A stretch of 64,000 nt of DNA from Rhodanobacteraceae bacterium ZG21-1 (lineage in GTDB: Bacteria > Pseudomonadota > Gammaproteobacteria > Xanthomonadales > Rhodanobacteraceae), in the NCBI GenBank assembly GCA_021390615.1, contig JAJEJU010000025.1, positions 1,860,001-1,924,000 on the forward strand, given 5' to 3'. Shown in pieces: positions 34,839 through 44,488 of the stretch. The notes beneath the pieces were generated by a model. That model searched no databases, was not told the DNA's origin, and worked only from the letters and a program-made list of their open reading frames with translations. The position numbers and the translations under genes were made by a program. How positions within the stretch are numbered: the first letter of the stretch is position 1; every line of letters starts with the position of its first letter.

Positions 34839-37754
34839 ATGCAACGAACCCAAATGGCGCTTTCCGTGCGCCGCGCGCTGGCGACGATGGGGGTCGCCAG
34901 CCTGATCGGCTATGGCATGCAGGCAAGCGCGCAGAGCAGCGCCGCAACGCCGACCGCCGCGACCACACCGACGACGGCCGCCGCAGCCACCGACCAGAAC
35001 GCCGGCGACGGCAGCGCCGCCAAGAAGAAGCCCGGCGACAAAGACGTCACCAACCTCAACGCGATCTCGGTCACCGGCCAGCTCGCCGCGATCCGCCGCG
35101 CCCAGGCGATCAAGCAGGATGCGGTCAACGTGGTCGATTCGGTGTCCGCGGAGGAGGCCGGGAAATTCCCCGACCCGAACGTCGCCGACGCCTTGCAGCG
35201 CGTGCCCGGCGTCTCGGTGAATCGCAGCGGCGGCGAATCCAGCCAGATCGCCGTCCGCGGCTTCGGTCCCGAATTCGTGGCGGTGACCATCAACGATCGC
35301 CAGATGGCCACGGCCTCCACCTTGAACGGCAACGCATCGCGCGCCTTCAATTTCGACGTGCTGCCCTCGGAGATCATCAGCGTCGCCCAGGTCAACAAGA
35401 CCTCGTCCGCCGACATCCCCGAAGTGGACATCGGCGGCGTGGTGAATATCCAGACCGCACGGCCGCTGGATTTCCACGGCTTCCACGGAACCTGGAGCGC
35501 CGCCGGCGTGAACAGCAACCTGACCGGCGACTGGTCCGGCAAGACCACGCCCAAGGCGTCGGGCATGATCGGCTGGACGAATTCGGACGACACCTTCGGC
35601 TGGATCGCCTCGGCGTCGTACTACAAGCGCAAAGACACGCAGATCAATACGCAGGCCAATTCCTGGTACACCGGCCAGAACATCGCCAGCTCATCGGGCG
35701 TCAATTACACCAACGTGGCGATTCCGGAAACCCTGGCCAGCAACGTGCTCGACGAGACGCGCACGCGCAAGGGCTTCAGCGGCGCGATCGACTGGAAGCC
35801 GTTCGACCGCCTGACCGTGCAGTTCGACACCTTGTACTCGAACTACAAGGTCAATTCGCTCGAGCACGAATTCGGGCAGTACGGCAACACCGGCGACATC
35901 CAGTCGCTTACCACCGACGCCAACAACACCGTGCTGAGCTATATCCGCAACAGCAGCGGCCCCAACGTCATGGCAAACGACTACGTCATGGCGTCCTATC
36001 CGAGCAACGAGAAGAGTTACCAGAACGGCCTGAATTTCGGCTTCGACATCGACCAGTCGACCAAGCTCAGCCTCGACATCTCCAATTCCAAGGCCTGGAA
36101 CAAGGAGAGCGCGAACGGCTATTTCTTCGTGATCGGCACCAAGAATTTCGGCACCAACCCCGTCTGGACCAACAACGGCGACAACCAGCCGCCCAGCTAC
36201 AGCAACATCCTCGCGCCGACCGATCTGAACGCGCTGTACGCGCACTGCTGCGGCGACGGCGGGCAATCGCCCAACGTCACCAACGGCGTCAACCAGTATC
36301 AGCTGAAGCTGACCAAGAGCTTCACCGACGGCGTGCTTTCGCAGCTGGAATTCGGCGCGCAGGTCACCGACCAGTACGTCAAGTCGGTCAGCTGGACCAC
36401 GCCGGACGGCATCCTCTGCAATGCGTATTGCGGCTATCAGGTGTCGGTGCCGGCCGACGCCGTGGGCGCGTATATCTATACGCCGCCATCGCCGATCCAC
36501 GGCGTGTCCTCGCCCGGCGTGCCTGCGCAATGGATTCAGTACAACCCGCTTGCCTACCTCAAGTGGCTGACCACGCCGGCCGCCTACAACCAGCTGCCTG
36601 CCGACAAGCGCGCGGCGCTGCTCGCCGGGCTCGCCGCCAACGGCGGCACCCTGGATGCGGCGCTCAATCCGGGCAGCTACAACAAGGTGTCCGAAGACCA
36701 GAAGTCGGTGTTCGCCAAGGCCGTGTTCGAAGGCACCATGTGGGAGAAGTCCTGGGCCCTCGATGTCGGCGTGCGCTATCTCGACCTCAATTCGACCTCC
36801 ACCGCGGTCAACCAGCCTCCGGTCGGTCTTTACGTCGATCCCAACGACAGCAGCGCCGGCCAGGTCACCTATGGGCCGCTGGCGCCGCAGTCGGCCACCG
36901 GCGGATACACGAAGTGGCTGCCCTCGCTGAACTTCAAGCTGAATCTGCTCGACAACCTGATCTATCGCCTGTCGTTGTCCAAGACGCTGACGCCGCCGGA
37001 GCTCAACAACCTGTACTACAGCAAGAGCTACGGCACGCGGCCGAACTCGCTGACCATCGACCAGGGCAATCCCCAGCTGCAGCCGTATACCTCGAAGAAT
37101 TTCGACATGGGCCTGGAGTGGTACATCGACGACGCGAGCTACCTGGCGCTCGAAGGGTTCTACAAGAAGGTCAGCAACTTCAGCACCCTGGTCAGCACAC
37201 CGGTCGACTTCCTCACCAACGGGAATACCGGGCAGCCGTTCGTCTGGTCGCTCACCCAGCCGATCAATCTGAATTCGTCGAACATCTACGGCGAAGAGCT
37301 CACCTTCAACTACCAGTTCACCCACCTGCTGCCGGCGCCGTTCGACGGCCTGGGCATGGCCTTCAACTACACGCATGTGTCCAGCAGCACGACGGTGAGT
37401 CCGGGCAGCATCGCCAACGCTGGCAAGTTCGCCGTGCCCGGCATCGGCAATTCGGCCAACCTGAGCGGCTACTACGAGAAGGGGCCGGTGCAGGTGCGCC
37501 TGGCCTACAACTGGCGCGGCTCCTATCTGGAAAGCCTTGCCTATGGCTCCGGCGCCCAGCCCGCCACGCGCACCTCGTACGGCCAGCTGGATCTGAGCGC
37601 CAGCTACCAGCTCAGCAAGTATCTCTCGCTGTTCGTGTCCGGCACCAACTTGACCCACCAGCATCTTTACGACTATTCGGTCTATCCGAATCGATTCCTG
37701 TATGCCGAGGCCGACGGTAGCGTATACACCGTGGGCGTGCGTGGCAGCTTCTGA
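34839..37754 (+). CDS. TonB-dependent receptor for oligosaccharide uptake
   Basis: This 971-residue outer-membrane receptor has a signal peptide (ending MQASA), an Ala/Thr-rich linker, and the plug domain (AISVTGQLAAIRRAQAIKQ, VVDSVSAEEAGKFPDPNVAD, ALQRVPGVSVNR, IAVRGFGPEF) typical of the Xanthomonad carbohydrate-type receptor subfamily. The 22-strand barrel ends in the aromatic C-terminal signature VGVRGSF. The start at 34839 has GAAGGGG 8 nt upstream. Placed directly upstream of two galactosidases, it most likely imports galactose-containing oligosaccharides with TonB-ExbBD energy. Confidence 0.92.
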   Translation: MQRTQMALSVRRALATMGVASLIGYGMQASAQSSAATPTAATTPTTAAAATDQNAGDGSAAKKKPGDKDVTNLNAISVTGQLAAIRRAQAIKQDAVNVVDSVSAEEAGKFPDPNVADALQRVPGVSVNRSGGESSQIAVRGFGPEFVAVTINDRQMATASTLNGNASRAFNFDVLPSEIISVAQVNKTSSADIPEVDIGGVVNIQTARPLDFHGFHGTWSAAGVNSNLTGDWSGKTTPKASGMIGWTNSDDTFGWIASASYYKRKDTQINTQANSWYTGQNIASSSGVNYTNVAIPETLASNVLDETRTRKGFSGAIDWKPFDRLTVQFDTLYSNYKVNSLEHEFGQYGNTGDIQSLTTDANNTVLSYIRNSSGPNVMANDYVMASYPSNEKSYQNGLNFGFDIDQSTKLSLDISNSKAWNKESANGYFFVIGTKNFGTNPVWTNNGDNQPPSYSNILAPTDLNALYAHCCGDGGQSPNVTNGVNQYQLKLTKSFTDGVLSQLEFGAQVTDQYVKSVSWTTPDGILCNAYCGYQVSVPADAVGAYIYTPPSPIHGVSSPGVPAQWIQYNPLAYLKWLTTPAAYNQLPADKRAALLAGLAANGGTLDAALNPGSYNKVSEDQKSVFAKAVFEGTMWEKSWALDVGVRYLDLNSTSTAVNQPPVGLYVDPNDSSAGQVTYGPLAPQSATGGYTKWLPSLNFKLNLLDNLIYRLSLSKTLTPPELNNLYYSKSYGTRPNSLTIDQGNPQLQPYTSKNFDMGLEWYIDDASYLALEGFYKKVSNFSTLVSTPVDFLTNGNTGQPFVWSLTQPINLNSSNIYGEELTFNYQFTHLLPAPFDGLGMAFNYTHVSSSTTVSPGSIANAGKFAVPGIGNSANLSGYYEKGPVQVRLAYNWRGSYLESLAYGSGAQPATRTSYGQLDLSASYQLSKYLSLFVSGTNLTHQHLYDYSVYPNRFLYAEADGSVYTVGVRGSF

Positions 37755-37868
37755 TGCGCCGTCGGTTGGACAGATGCCCGAGTCAGCGTCGATCTCAAGA
37801 CGCCGACTCGAGGTGCCGCATGACAACGCATGGGCCGACGGGGATTCGCTTCCTGCAGAGGTATTTCG

Positions 37869-39725
37869 ATGAATAGCTTGATCCGCTTGTCATGCAGCAT
37901 GCTGCTGGGCGCCGGCCTCGCCGGCCATGCGCTCGCCGCCACCGACGCCACGCCGACGACGACCCCGCTGGCGATCAAGGACGGCAAGCTGCTGCTGGAC
38001 GGCAAGCCGTTCCGCATCATCGCCGGCGAAATGCATTACCCGCGCATTCCGCGTGCCTACTGGCGCGAGCGCATGCGCATGGCCAAGGCGATGGGCCTGA
38101 ACACGATCACCGCCTACGTGTTCTGGAACGCGCACGAAACCACACCGGGCCAGTACGACTTCAGCGGCCAGAACGACGTGGCCGAGTTCATCCGCGAAGC
38201 GCAGCAGGAAGGCCTGTACGTGATCCTGCGTCCCGGCCCCTATGTGTGCGCGGAATGGGAATTCGGCGGCTTCCCGGGCTGGCTGCTGCAGGACCCGGCT
38301 ACTCGCGTGCGCAGCACCGATCCGAAGTTCATGCAGCCGGCCCAGCGCTGGCTGCACCGGCTGGGCCAGGAACTGGCGCCACTGCAATTGGCTCGCGGCG
38401 GCAACATCATCGCGGTGCAGGTCGAGAACGAGTACGGCAGCTTCGGCCACAGCGGCGACGCCTACCTGGCGCAGATCCGCCAGACCCTGGTCGACAGCGG
38501 CTTCGACGCCTCCCTGCTGTACACCTCGGACAGCGCGGCGCAGCCGGGTTCGCTGCCCGGCCTGCTCAAGGTGATCAACTTCGGCGTCGGCCATGCGCGC
38601 GAGAAGTTCGCCCAGCTGCATGACTGGCAGCCGGGTGGTCCGTACATGGCCGGCGAATACTGGGTGGGCTGGTTCGACCATTGGGGCGGCCCGCACCACG
38701 TCGCCGCGCCCGCGCAGGTCGCCGACGAACTCGGCTGGATGCTGCGCCAGGGCTATTCGGCCAGCCTCTACATGTTCCACGGCGGCACCTCGTTCGGCTG
38801 GATGAACGGCGCCAACTGGGACGACGACAGCTACCAGCCGGACGTCAACAGCTACGACTACGACAGCCCGCTGGACGAGAGCGGCCGCCCCACGCCGAAG
38901 TACTACGCGCTACGCCAGGCGATCGCGCAGGCCACCGGCAGCACGCCGCCGCCGGTACCGGCGATCCCGGCCACCCGGGCCATCGAGCGCATTCGGCTGG
39001 ACGAGTCGCTGTCGCTGTGGGACGTGCTGCCTACACCGACCGCCTCGCGCGATCCCAAGAACATGGAAGCCTTGGGCGAAGCCTACGGCGACATCCTCTA
39101 CCGCAAACGCATCGACGCCGATGCCGCCGGCGAGCTGCGGCTCGACGGCCTGCACGACTACGCCCTGGTCTACGTGAACGGCCATCGCGTCGGCACGCTG
39201 GACCGCCGCCTGAAGCAGGACCGGCTCAGCGTGAAACTGGCCAAGGGCGACACGCTGGACCTGCTGGTGCAGAACGACGGCCGCATCAACTTCGGCGAGA
39301 AGCTGCTGGACGAGCGCAAGGGCATCCTGGGCGGCGTGACTCTGCAGGGCCAGCCGCTGCAGGACTGGCAGAGCTACCCGCTGCCGTTCGCCGCCGATGC
39401 GCGCGACGAGCTGCCGTATCGCCGCGGCGCGTGCCGACATGCGCCCTGCTTGTATCGCGCCAGCTTCGACGCGCCCGCCGCGGGCAACGCCGACGCCGAC
39501 ACCTTCCTCGACACCGCCGGCCTGGGCAAAGGCATGGTCTGGCTCAACGGACATCCGCTGGGCCGCAGCTGGAACATCGGGCCGCAGCGCACCCTGTACG
39601 TGCCGGGCGCCTGGCTCAAGCCGCACGGCAACCGGCTGGTGGTGCTGGACCTGCTGGTCGAAGGCCAGCCCGTGCTGCGCAGCTTGAAAAAGCCGCTGCT
39701 CGGTCCTGTCGCGAAGGTGCCCTGA
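37869..39725 (+). CDS. GH35 beta-galactosidase, exported
   Basis: This 618-residue enzyme has a signal peptide (MNSLIRLSCSMLLGAGLAGHALA) and a GH35 barrel: LDGKPFRIIAGEMHYPRIPR, RPGPYVCAEWEFGGFP, then the acid/base in QVENEYGSFG (Glu188) and the nucleophile in AGEYWVGWFDHWGG (Glu263). The C-terminal part contains jelly-roll domains (LDTAGLGKGMVWLNGHPLGR). It removes terminal beta-galactose, probably in the periplasm. The next gene, an alpha-galactosidase, lies 99 bp downstream on the same strand, suggesting joint action on mixed galactosides. Confidence 0.95.
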   Translation: MNSLIRLSCSMLLGAGLAGHALAATDATPTTTPLAIKDGKLLLDGKPFRIIAGEMHYPRIPRAYWRERMRMAKAMGLNTITAYVFWNAHETTPGQYDFSGQNDVAEFIREAQQEGLYVILRPGPYVCAEWEFGGFPGWLLQDPATRVRSTDPKFMQPAQRWLHRLGQELAPLQLARGGNIIAVQVENEYGSFGHSGDAYLAQIRQTLVDSGFDASLLYTSDSAAQPGSLPGLLKVINFGVGHAREKFAQLHDWQPGGPYMAGEYWVGWFDHWGGPHHVAAPAQVADELGWMLRQGYSASLYMFHGGTSFGWMNGANWDDDSYQPDVNSYDYDSPLDESGRPTPKYYALRQAIAQATGSTPPPVPAIPATRAIERIRLDESLSLWDVLPTPTASRDPKNMEALGEAYGDILYRKRIDADAAGELRLDGLHDYALVYVNGHRVGTLDRRLKQDRLSVKLAKGDTLDLLVQNDGRINFGEKLLDERKGILGGVTLQGQPLQDWQSYPLPFAADARDELPYRRGACRHAPCLYRASFDAPAAGNADADTFLDTAGLGKGMVWLNGHPLGRSWNIGPQRTLYVPGAWLKPHGNRLVVLDLLVEGQPVLRSLKKPLLGPVAKVP

Positions 39726-39824
39726 GCCATGCCCTGCAGCGACCCGTCACGTGTTCGAGCGTCCGGCCGGCGACCAGTGCCGGTGCTGGACCCATGCCGT
39801 TTTCCCCGTAGTGGAGAGAAGTCG

Positions 39825-41015
39825 ATGAGTGATTCCCTTGCAGCTGTGCGGCGCGCTGCCGCTTCCTTGGTATGCGTGGCCGCCGTCGCCGGCAGCGCCT
39901 CGGCCGGCGCCGCGCCGATGCCGCCGCAGATGGGCTTCAACAACTGGAACTCCACCCACTGCCGCGACGAATTCGACGAGGCGATGATCCGCGGCATCGC
40001 CGACAAATTCATCAGCCTGGGCCTGAAGGACGCCGGCTACCGCTACGTCAACATCGACGACTGCTGGGCCAACTGGCAGCGCGGCGCGGACGGCAGCCTG
40101 CAGCCGAACCCCAAGCGCTTTCCCGGCGGCATCAAGGCGCTGGCCGACTACATCCACCAGCACGGCCTGAAGTTCGGCCTGTACTCCAGCGCCGGCAGCT
40201 CCACCTGCGAACCGCTGCAGGAGAACCGCGGCTTTCCCGGCGGGCTCGGCCACGAGAAGCAGGATGCGGCGACCTTCGCCGCATGGGGCGTGGACTATCT
40301 GAAGTACGACAACTGCAACAACCAGAAGGTCGACGCCCACCAGCGCTACACCGCGATGGCCGAGGCCTTGCGCGGCAGCGGCCGACCGATCTTCTACAGC
40401 ATGTGCGAATGGGGCGAGAACAAGCCCTGGCTGTGGGCCGGCAAGCCGCCGGTCGACGCCGGCTCCTGGCGCACCACCGGCGACATCAGCGACAACTACG
40501 CCTCGATGCTGAAAATCTTCAAGCAGAACGTGGTGCTCGACAGCTACGCCCGGCCCGGCCACTGGAACGATCCGGACATGCTCGAGGTGGGCAACGGCGG
40601 CATGAGCGACGTGGAGTACCGCAGCCACTTCAGCCTGTGGGCGATCATGGCGGCGCCGCTGCTGATCGGCACCGACCTGCGCACGATCAAGCCGGACGCT
40701 CTGCAGATCCTGCTCAACAAGGAAGTGATCGCGGTGGATCAGGACCCGCTCGGCGTGCAGGGCCACCAGGTGCGCGACGCCGACGGCGTGCACGTGATCG
40801 TGAAGCCGCTCAAGGACGGCAGCCGTGCGGTGGCGGTGTTCAACGAAGGCGACTCGCCGCGCGACGTCAGCGTCGACGCCGCCGAGCTGGGCCTGAAGGC
40901 CGGCCATTACCACCTGCACGACCTGTGGCAGCACAGCGACGCCAAGGGCGATGGCTCGATCAAGCTCACCCTGCCGGCGCACGCCACCGCGATGTACCGC
41001 ATCGGTCAGCGCTGA
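39825..41015 (+). CDS. GH27 alpha-galactosidase, exported
   Basis: This 396-residue GH27 enzyme has an N-terminal signal peptide (cut near SASAGAAP) and the classic motifs PQMGFNNWN, NIDDCW, LKYDNCN (nucleophile Asp162) and WNDPDM (247-252, acid/base region), then a C-terminal beta domain. It hydrolyses terminal alpha-galactose, for example from raffinose-family or galactomannan oligosaccharides. The start at 39825 has GGAGAG about 9 nt upstream. It forms part of the galactose release module with the GH35 gene. Confidence 0.95.
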   Translation: MSDSLAAVRRAAASLVCVAAVAGSASAGAAPMPPQMGFNNWNSTHCRDEFDEAMIRGIADKFISLGLKDAGYRYVNIDDCWANWQRGADGSLQPNPKRFPGGIKALADYIHQHGLKFGLYSSAGSSTCEPLQENRGFPGGLGHEKQDAATFAAWGVDYLKYDNCNNQKVDAHQRYTAMAEALRGSGRPIFYSMCEWGENKPWLWAGKPPVDAGSWRTTGDISDNYASMLKIFKQNVVLDSYARPGHWNDPDMLEVGNGGMSDVEYRSHFSLWAIMAAPLLIGTDLRTIKPDALQILLNKEVIAVDQDPLGVQGHQVRDADGVHVIVKPLKDGSRAVAVFNEGDSPRDVSVDAAELGLKAGHYHLHDLWQHSDAKGDGSIKLTLPAHATAMYRIGQR

Positions 41016-41029
41016 GCAGCGCGCTTCGT

Positions 41030-41072
41030 GCAGGCGCGCGGGTCGCGGGGCCGACCCGCGCCGCGCGCCTGC
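41030..41072 (+). terminator. GC-rich hairpin after the alpha-galactosidase gene
   Basis: GCAGGCGCGCG (41030-41040) can pair with CGCGCGCCTGC (41062-41072), with an inner GGGTCG/CGACCC stem. There is no T tract, so this may act as an attenuator or mRNA-stabilising structure rather than a terminator. Confidence 0.35.
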
Positions 41073-41096
41073 GCCCGTCCCCGGAGATAGCTACGC

Positions 41097-41984
41097 GTGC
41101 TGTTCCTGCAGAACGCCGCCTTGGCGGTACGCATCCTGCCCGAGTGCGGCGGCGGCCTGGCCGGCTTCGACTGGCGCGGCGGCGAACGGCCGCTGGCGCT
41201 GATGCGTCCGCTGGAAGCGACGACGGCAGCGGCTTCCGAGCCGCTCGATCCCAACCGGCTGGCCTGCTATCCGCTGCTGCCGTGGAGCAACCGCATCGCG
41301 CCCGGCGGTTTCCTGGTCGACGGGCAATGGGTGGTGCTGCCGCCGAACCGCGCCGGCGAGCCCTACCCCATCCACGGCAGCGGCTGGCAGCGCGCCTGGC
41401 AGGTGGAACAGCACACCGCGCAGCAGCTGCGGCTGTCGCTGCACGAATCCGACGCGGCGGGCTACAGCTACGCGGCCAGCCTGCGCTACGCGCTGCAGGA
41501 CCACACGCTGCAGGTGGAGCTGGAGGCCACCAACACCGGCGCCGCGACAATGCCGTTCGGGCTCGGCCTGCATCCGTTCTTCCCGCGTCACGGCGAGGCG
41601 ATCCTGCATGCGCCGGCGCCGCAGCTGTGGCGCAACGACGGCCGTTCGCCGCTGCCGCTGGAACGCGTGGCGGTGCCGCCGGCCTGGGATTTCAGCCGCC
41701 CGCGCCGCCTGCCGGACGCCGGCCTGGACCATGCCTTCGAAGGCTGGCCGGGCCTTGCCGAAATCCGCTGGCCGCGCCTGCGCCTCGGCCTGCAGATCGA
41801 AGCCGACGCCGGCGTGTTCGTGCTGTACACGCCGGCCGGCGGCGACTTCTTCTGCTTCGAGCCGGTGGATCATCCGATCAATGCGCTGCACCTGCCCGGC
41901 GGCGCGGCCGCCCACGGCATGACCATGCTGGCGCCGCAGGCGACGCTGCGCCGGCGCTATACCTTTCGCGTGCTGGATATCTGA
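41097..41984 (+). CDS. Aldose 1-epimerase (galactose mutarotase)
   Basis: This 295-residue member of the aldose 1-epimerase superfamily shows PWSNRIAPGGF (binding Arg), PIHGSGW with the conserved His and EATNTGAATMPFGLGLHPFFPR with the second His. The catalytic base should lie in the C-terminal part (FFCFEPVDHPINALH). It interconverts alpha and beta galactose, supplying the anomer used by the dehydrogenase. The start is GTG, with GGAG 11-14 nt upstream. It has no signal peptide, so it is cytoplasmic, unlike the two galactosidases upstream. Confidence 0.9.
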   Translation: MLFLQNAALAVRILPECGGGLAGFDWRGGERPLALMRPLEATTAAASEPLDPNRLACYPLLPWSNRIAPGGFLVDGQWVVLPPNRAGEPYPIHGSGWQRAWQVEQHTAQQLRLSLHESDAAGYSYAASLRYALQDHTLQVELEATNTGAATMPFGLGLHPFFPRHGEAILHAPAPQLWRNDGRSPLPLERVAVPPAWDFSRPRRLPDAGLDHAFEGWPGLAEIRWPRLRLGLQIEADAGVFVLYTPAGGDFFCFEPVDHPINALHLPGGAAAHGMTMLAPQATLRRRYTFRVLDI

Positions 41985-42310
41985 GCCGGCGAGCCTTGGC
42001 ATAGCATGCGCCGCCGGCAAGGGGTGGGCGAAGCCGGCTCAAGTCCGGCGATCGACACGTCGCTGCAGCAAGATTCGGAGCATGCATGTCTTGTCTCGTA
42101 CCGATCGCTGCGCGGACCCGGGTGCCTCGCCGTAACATCAACGCAGACCTTGCACGGCATAGTCGACAGGCATGCACCGGCGCGTGAATCGGAGCAGGCT
42201 CGTCATGCCATGCTGTCCACTCAGCACTTTTATCCGCCATGCGGAGCATGGCAGCCAGCGGAAGGTCTTATGTCGCGCATGAATTCGCATTGGCCTCGCC
42301 GAGGCCGGCC

Positions 42311-42907
42311 ATGAAGGGCTACCTGGAGCTGCGCCGGGTGCGCGTGTTCGGCGCCCGGGTCTATCTGCATTGGTCGGCCATGCTGGTGATGGGCGCGATC
42401 ATGGCGACTTCGATCCAGACGCCTCTGCTCGCGGCCATCGGTGTGTGCTCGTACTTCGGCATGATCTTCGTGCACGAGGCCGGCCACGCCTACGTCGCGA
42501 AACGCCTGGGCTATCCGCCGCTGGGCATCTATCTGGCCTTCCTGCACGGCTGCTGCTGCATCGTGGCCCCGGACAACCGCAAACATGTGGCGATAATCGC
42601 CTGGGGCGGCGTGGCAGCGCAGCTGGCCATCGCGATACCGCTGATCGTGCTGGCGCAGACCACCTCGTTGTCTTCGCTGCCGGGGCTGGGGCCGATCGTC
42701 GCCCTGCTCGGCTATATCAGCGCCTTGGTCGCTGTGATCAATCTGGCGCCCAGCGCCGCGCTCGACGGCGGCAAGGCGTGGACGCTGCTGCCGATACTGC
42801 TGGCGGAACGGCGCAAGCCCGGGAAGCGCGCCACGGCCGCCCCGCCGCGTCGCTATCGCAGCGAGGGTACGGTCACCAAAGGCCCCTGGACGCCGAGGGA
42901 TCGCTGA
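42311..42907 (+). CDS. M50-family (site-2 protease type) membrane metallopeptidase
   Basis: This 198-residue membrane protein has HEAGH in a transmembrane segment (FGMIFVHEAGHAYVAKRLG) and the second conserved motif NLAPSAALDGGKAW, where the Asp completes the zinc site of M50 proteases. It has four to five predicted helices and a basic C-terminal tail. The start at 42311 is chosen because it begins at the conserved membrane entry; an upstream ATG at 42239 is possible. Its role in a galactoside locus is unclear; it may be unrelated housekeeping. Confidence 0.85.
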   Translation: MKGYLELRRVRVFGARVYLHWSAMLVMGAIMATSIQTPLLAAIGVCSYFGMIFVHEAGHAYVAKRLGYPPLGIYLAFLHGCCCIVAPDNRKHVAIIAWGGVAAQLAIAIPLIVLAQTTSLSSLPGLGPIVALLGYISALVAVINLAPSAALDGGKAWTLLPILLAERRKPGKRATAAPPRRYRSEGTVTKGPWTPRDR

Positions 42908-42912
42908 GAGCC

Positions 42913-42958
42913 TTCGGCGCCTGCGCCGAACCGGCAAGTCGGGTCGCATGTCGACCCG
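42913..42958. terminator. Two adjacent hairpins between convergent genes
   Basis: TTCGGCGC-CT-GCGCCGAA lies at 42913-42930, and CGGGTCG with CGACCCG at 42940-42958. They sit between the convergent M50 peptidase and sugar porter genes and could end transcription from both sides, although T runs are lacking. Confidence 0.45.
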
Positions 42959-43026
42959 CGTCGAGCAAGGCTCGCATCGATCGGCGCGACCGATTCGTGC
43001 AACGGCGTGACCACCGCTGCCGCAGG

Positions 43027-44418
43027 CTACTGCCCGATGCGCCGCAGCGGCTTGCCGGCCATCAGGTTGGCTTCGATCTGCTCCAGGCTGACGTCCTTGG
43101 TTTCCGGCACCAGCCAGTAAGTGAACAGGATGAACACCGCATTGAACGCGGCATACAGCCAGAACGTGGGCGCGGCGCCGATGTGATCGAGCAGCTTCAG
43201 GAAGGTCAGGCCGACGAAGCCGTTGACTACCCAGTTGGTGAAGGTGGAACAGCCGATGCCGAAGTCGCGGCCCTTCAGCGGCTGCACCTCGGAGCACAGG
43301 GTCCAGATCAGCGGACCGGCCGACATGGCGAAGCCGACGATGAAGATCAGCAGCATGGTCACGCTGAACATCTGCTCGGCGTGAGTCTTGATGCCGAGGT
43401 GCATCATGCTGCCGACCACGCCCAGGCCGATCGCCATCACCACGAAGCCGGCGTAGAGGATCGGCTTGCGGCCCAGTTTGTCGACCAGGCCGATGGCGAT
43501 GAAGGTGGCCAGCACATTGGTCAGCCCGACGATCGCGGTGAACCACATCTGTGCGTGCGCGTCGTAGCCCATGTTCTTGAAGATGACCGGCGCGTAGTAC
43601 ATCACCACGTTCATGCCGGTCAGCTGCTGCATCACCTGCAGCAGCACGCCCAGGCCGACCGAGCGCCGGAAGTTGCTGTTCTCCTGGAACAGGTGCCAGC
43701 CGCGCTGCGGGATCTTCAGCTGCTCGGCGATCTCGGCCAGCTCGTGCTCGGCCTCGGCGCGCTCGCCGCGCAGTTTCAGCAGCACCTGCTCCGCCTCGGC
43801 GCGGCGGCCGCGCATCATCAGCCAGCGCGGGCTGAACGGCAGGAAGAACACGCCGATCAGGAACAGCACGCCGGGCACCGCGATGATGCCGAGCATCCAG
43901 CGCCAGGCGCCGTAGTAGCTGAAGGCAGTGTCGGACAGAAAGGCGACCAGGATGCCGATGGTGATCATCAGCTGATACATCGAGATCATCGCGCCGCGGA
44001 TGCGCTCCGGCGCCACCTCGGCCAGGTACAGCGGCGCAGTGAAACTGGCGATGCCGATCGCCACGCCGAGCACGAAGCGGCCGGCGATCAAGGCCTCCGG
44101 CGACCAGGCCGCACTGCACAGCAGCGAGCTGACCACGAACAGCACCGCGCCCATCATCAGCGAGCGCTTGCGGCCCAGCGCGCTGGACAGCCAGCCGGCG
44201 GCCAGCGCGCCGGCGGCGGCGCCATACATCATCGCGCTGACGATCCAGCTGATCTGGTCGTCACCGATGCGGAATTCCTGCTTGATGAAATCCTGCGCGC
44301 CGGAGATCACGCCGATGTCCAGCCCGAACATCAGGCCGGCCAGCGCCGCCAGGATGCAGGTGACGATCACGCTGGTGCGGGTATGGGCGACGGGTACGGC
44401 ACTGGCGCTGACACTCAT
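43027..44418 (-). CDS. MFS sugar porter (GalP/XylE type)
   Basis: This 463-residue transporter has 12 predicted helices and the sugar porter signatures: GLDIGVISGA, GRKRSLMMGA, the PESPR-like PFSPRWLMMRGR after helix 6, QQLTGMNVVMYYAP and PETKDVSLEQIE at the end. It most likely symports galactose or a related hexose with protons into the cytoplasm. The ATG at 44418 has a GGAGCC site. It heads the minus-strand dgo-type genes physically but lies downstream of them in transcription, with a 70-bp gap to the lactonase. Confidence 0.92.
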   Translation of the reverse strand: MSVSASAVPVAHTRTSVIVTCILAALAGLMFGLDIGVISGAQDFIKQEFRIGDDQISWIVSAMMYGAAAGALAAGWLSSALGRKRSLMMGAVLFVVSSLLCSAAWSPEALIAGRFVLGVAIGIASFTAPLYLAEVAPERIRGAMISMYQLMITIGILVAFLSDTAFSYYGAWRWMLGIIAVPGVLFLIGVFFLPFSPRWLMMRGRRAEAEQVLLKLRGERAEAEHELAEIAEQLKIPQRGWHLFQENSNFRRSVGLGVLLQVMQQLTGMNVVMYYAPVIFKNMGYDAHAQMWFTAIVGLTNVLATFIAIGLVDKLGRKPILYAGFVVMAIGLGVVGSMMHLGIKTHAEQMFSVTMLLIFIVGFAMSAGPLIWTLCSEVQPLKGRDFGIGCSTFTNWVVNGFVGLTFLKLLDHIGAAPTFWLYAAFNAVFILFTYWLVPETKDVSLEQIEANLMAGKPLRRIGQ

Positions 44419-44488
44419 GGGCGGCTCCGTGGGCAAGCGGTGGCGTGGGATGGCGGTGCGGCGGCGGCAGGTGGGCGCTGGGTCAGCG

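Noticed and set aside
34745-37720. Very long second frame inside the TonB-dependent receptor gene
   Set aside because: The translation is Arg/Gln-rich without domains; the receptor frame carries all plug and barrel motifs.
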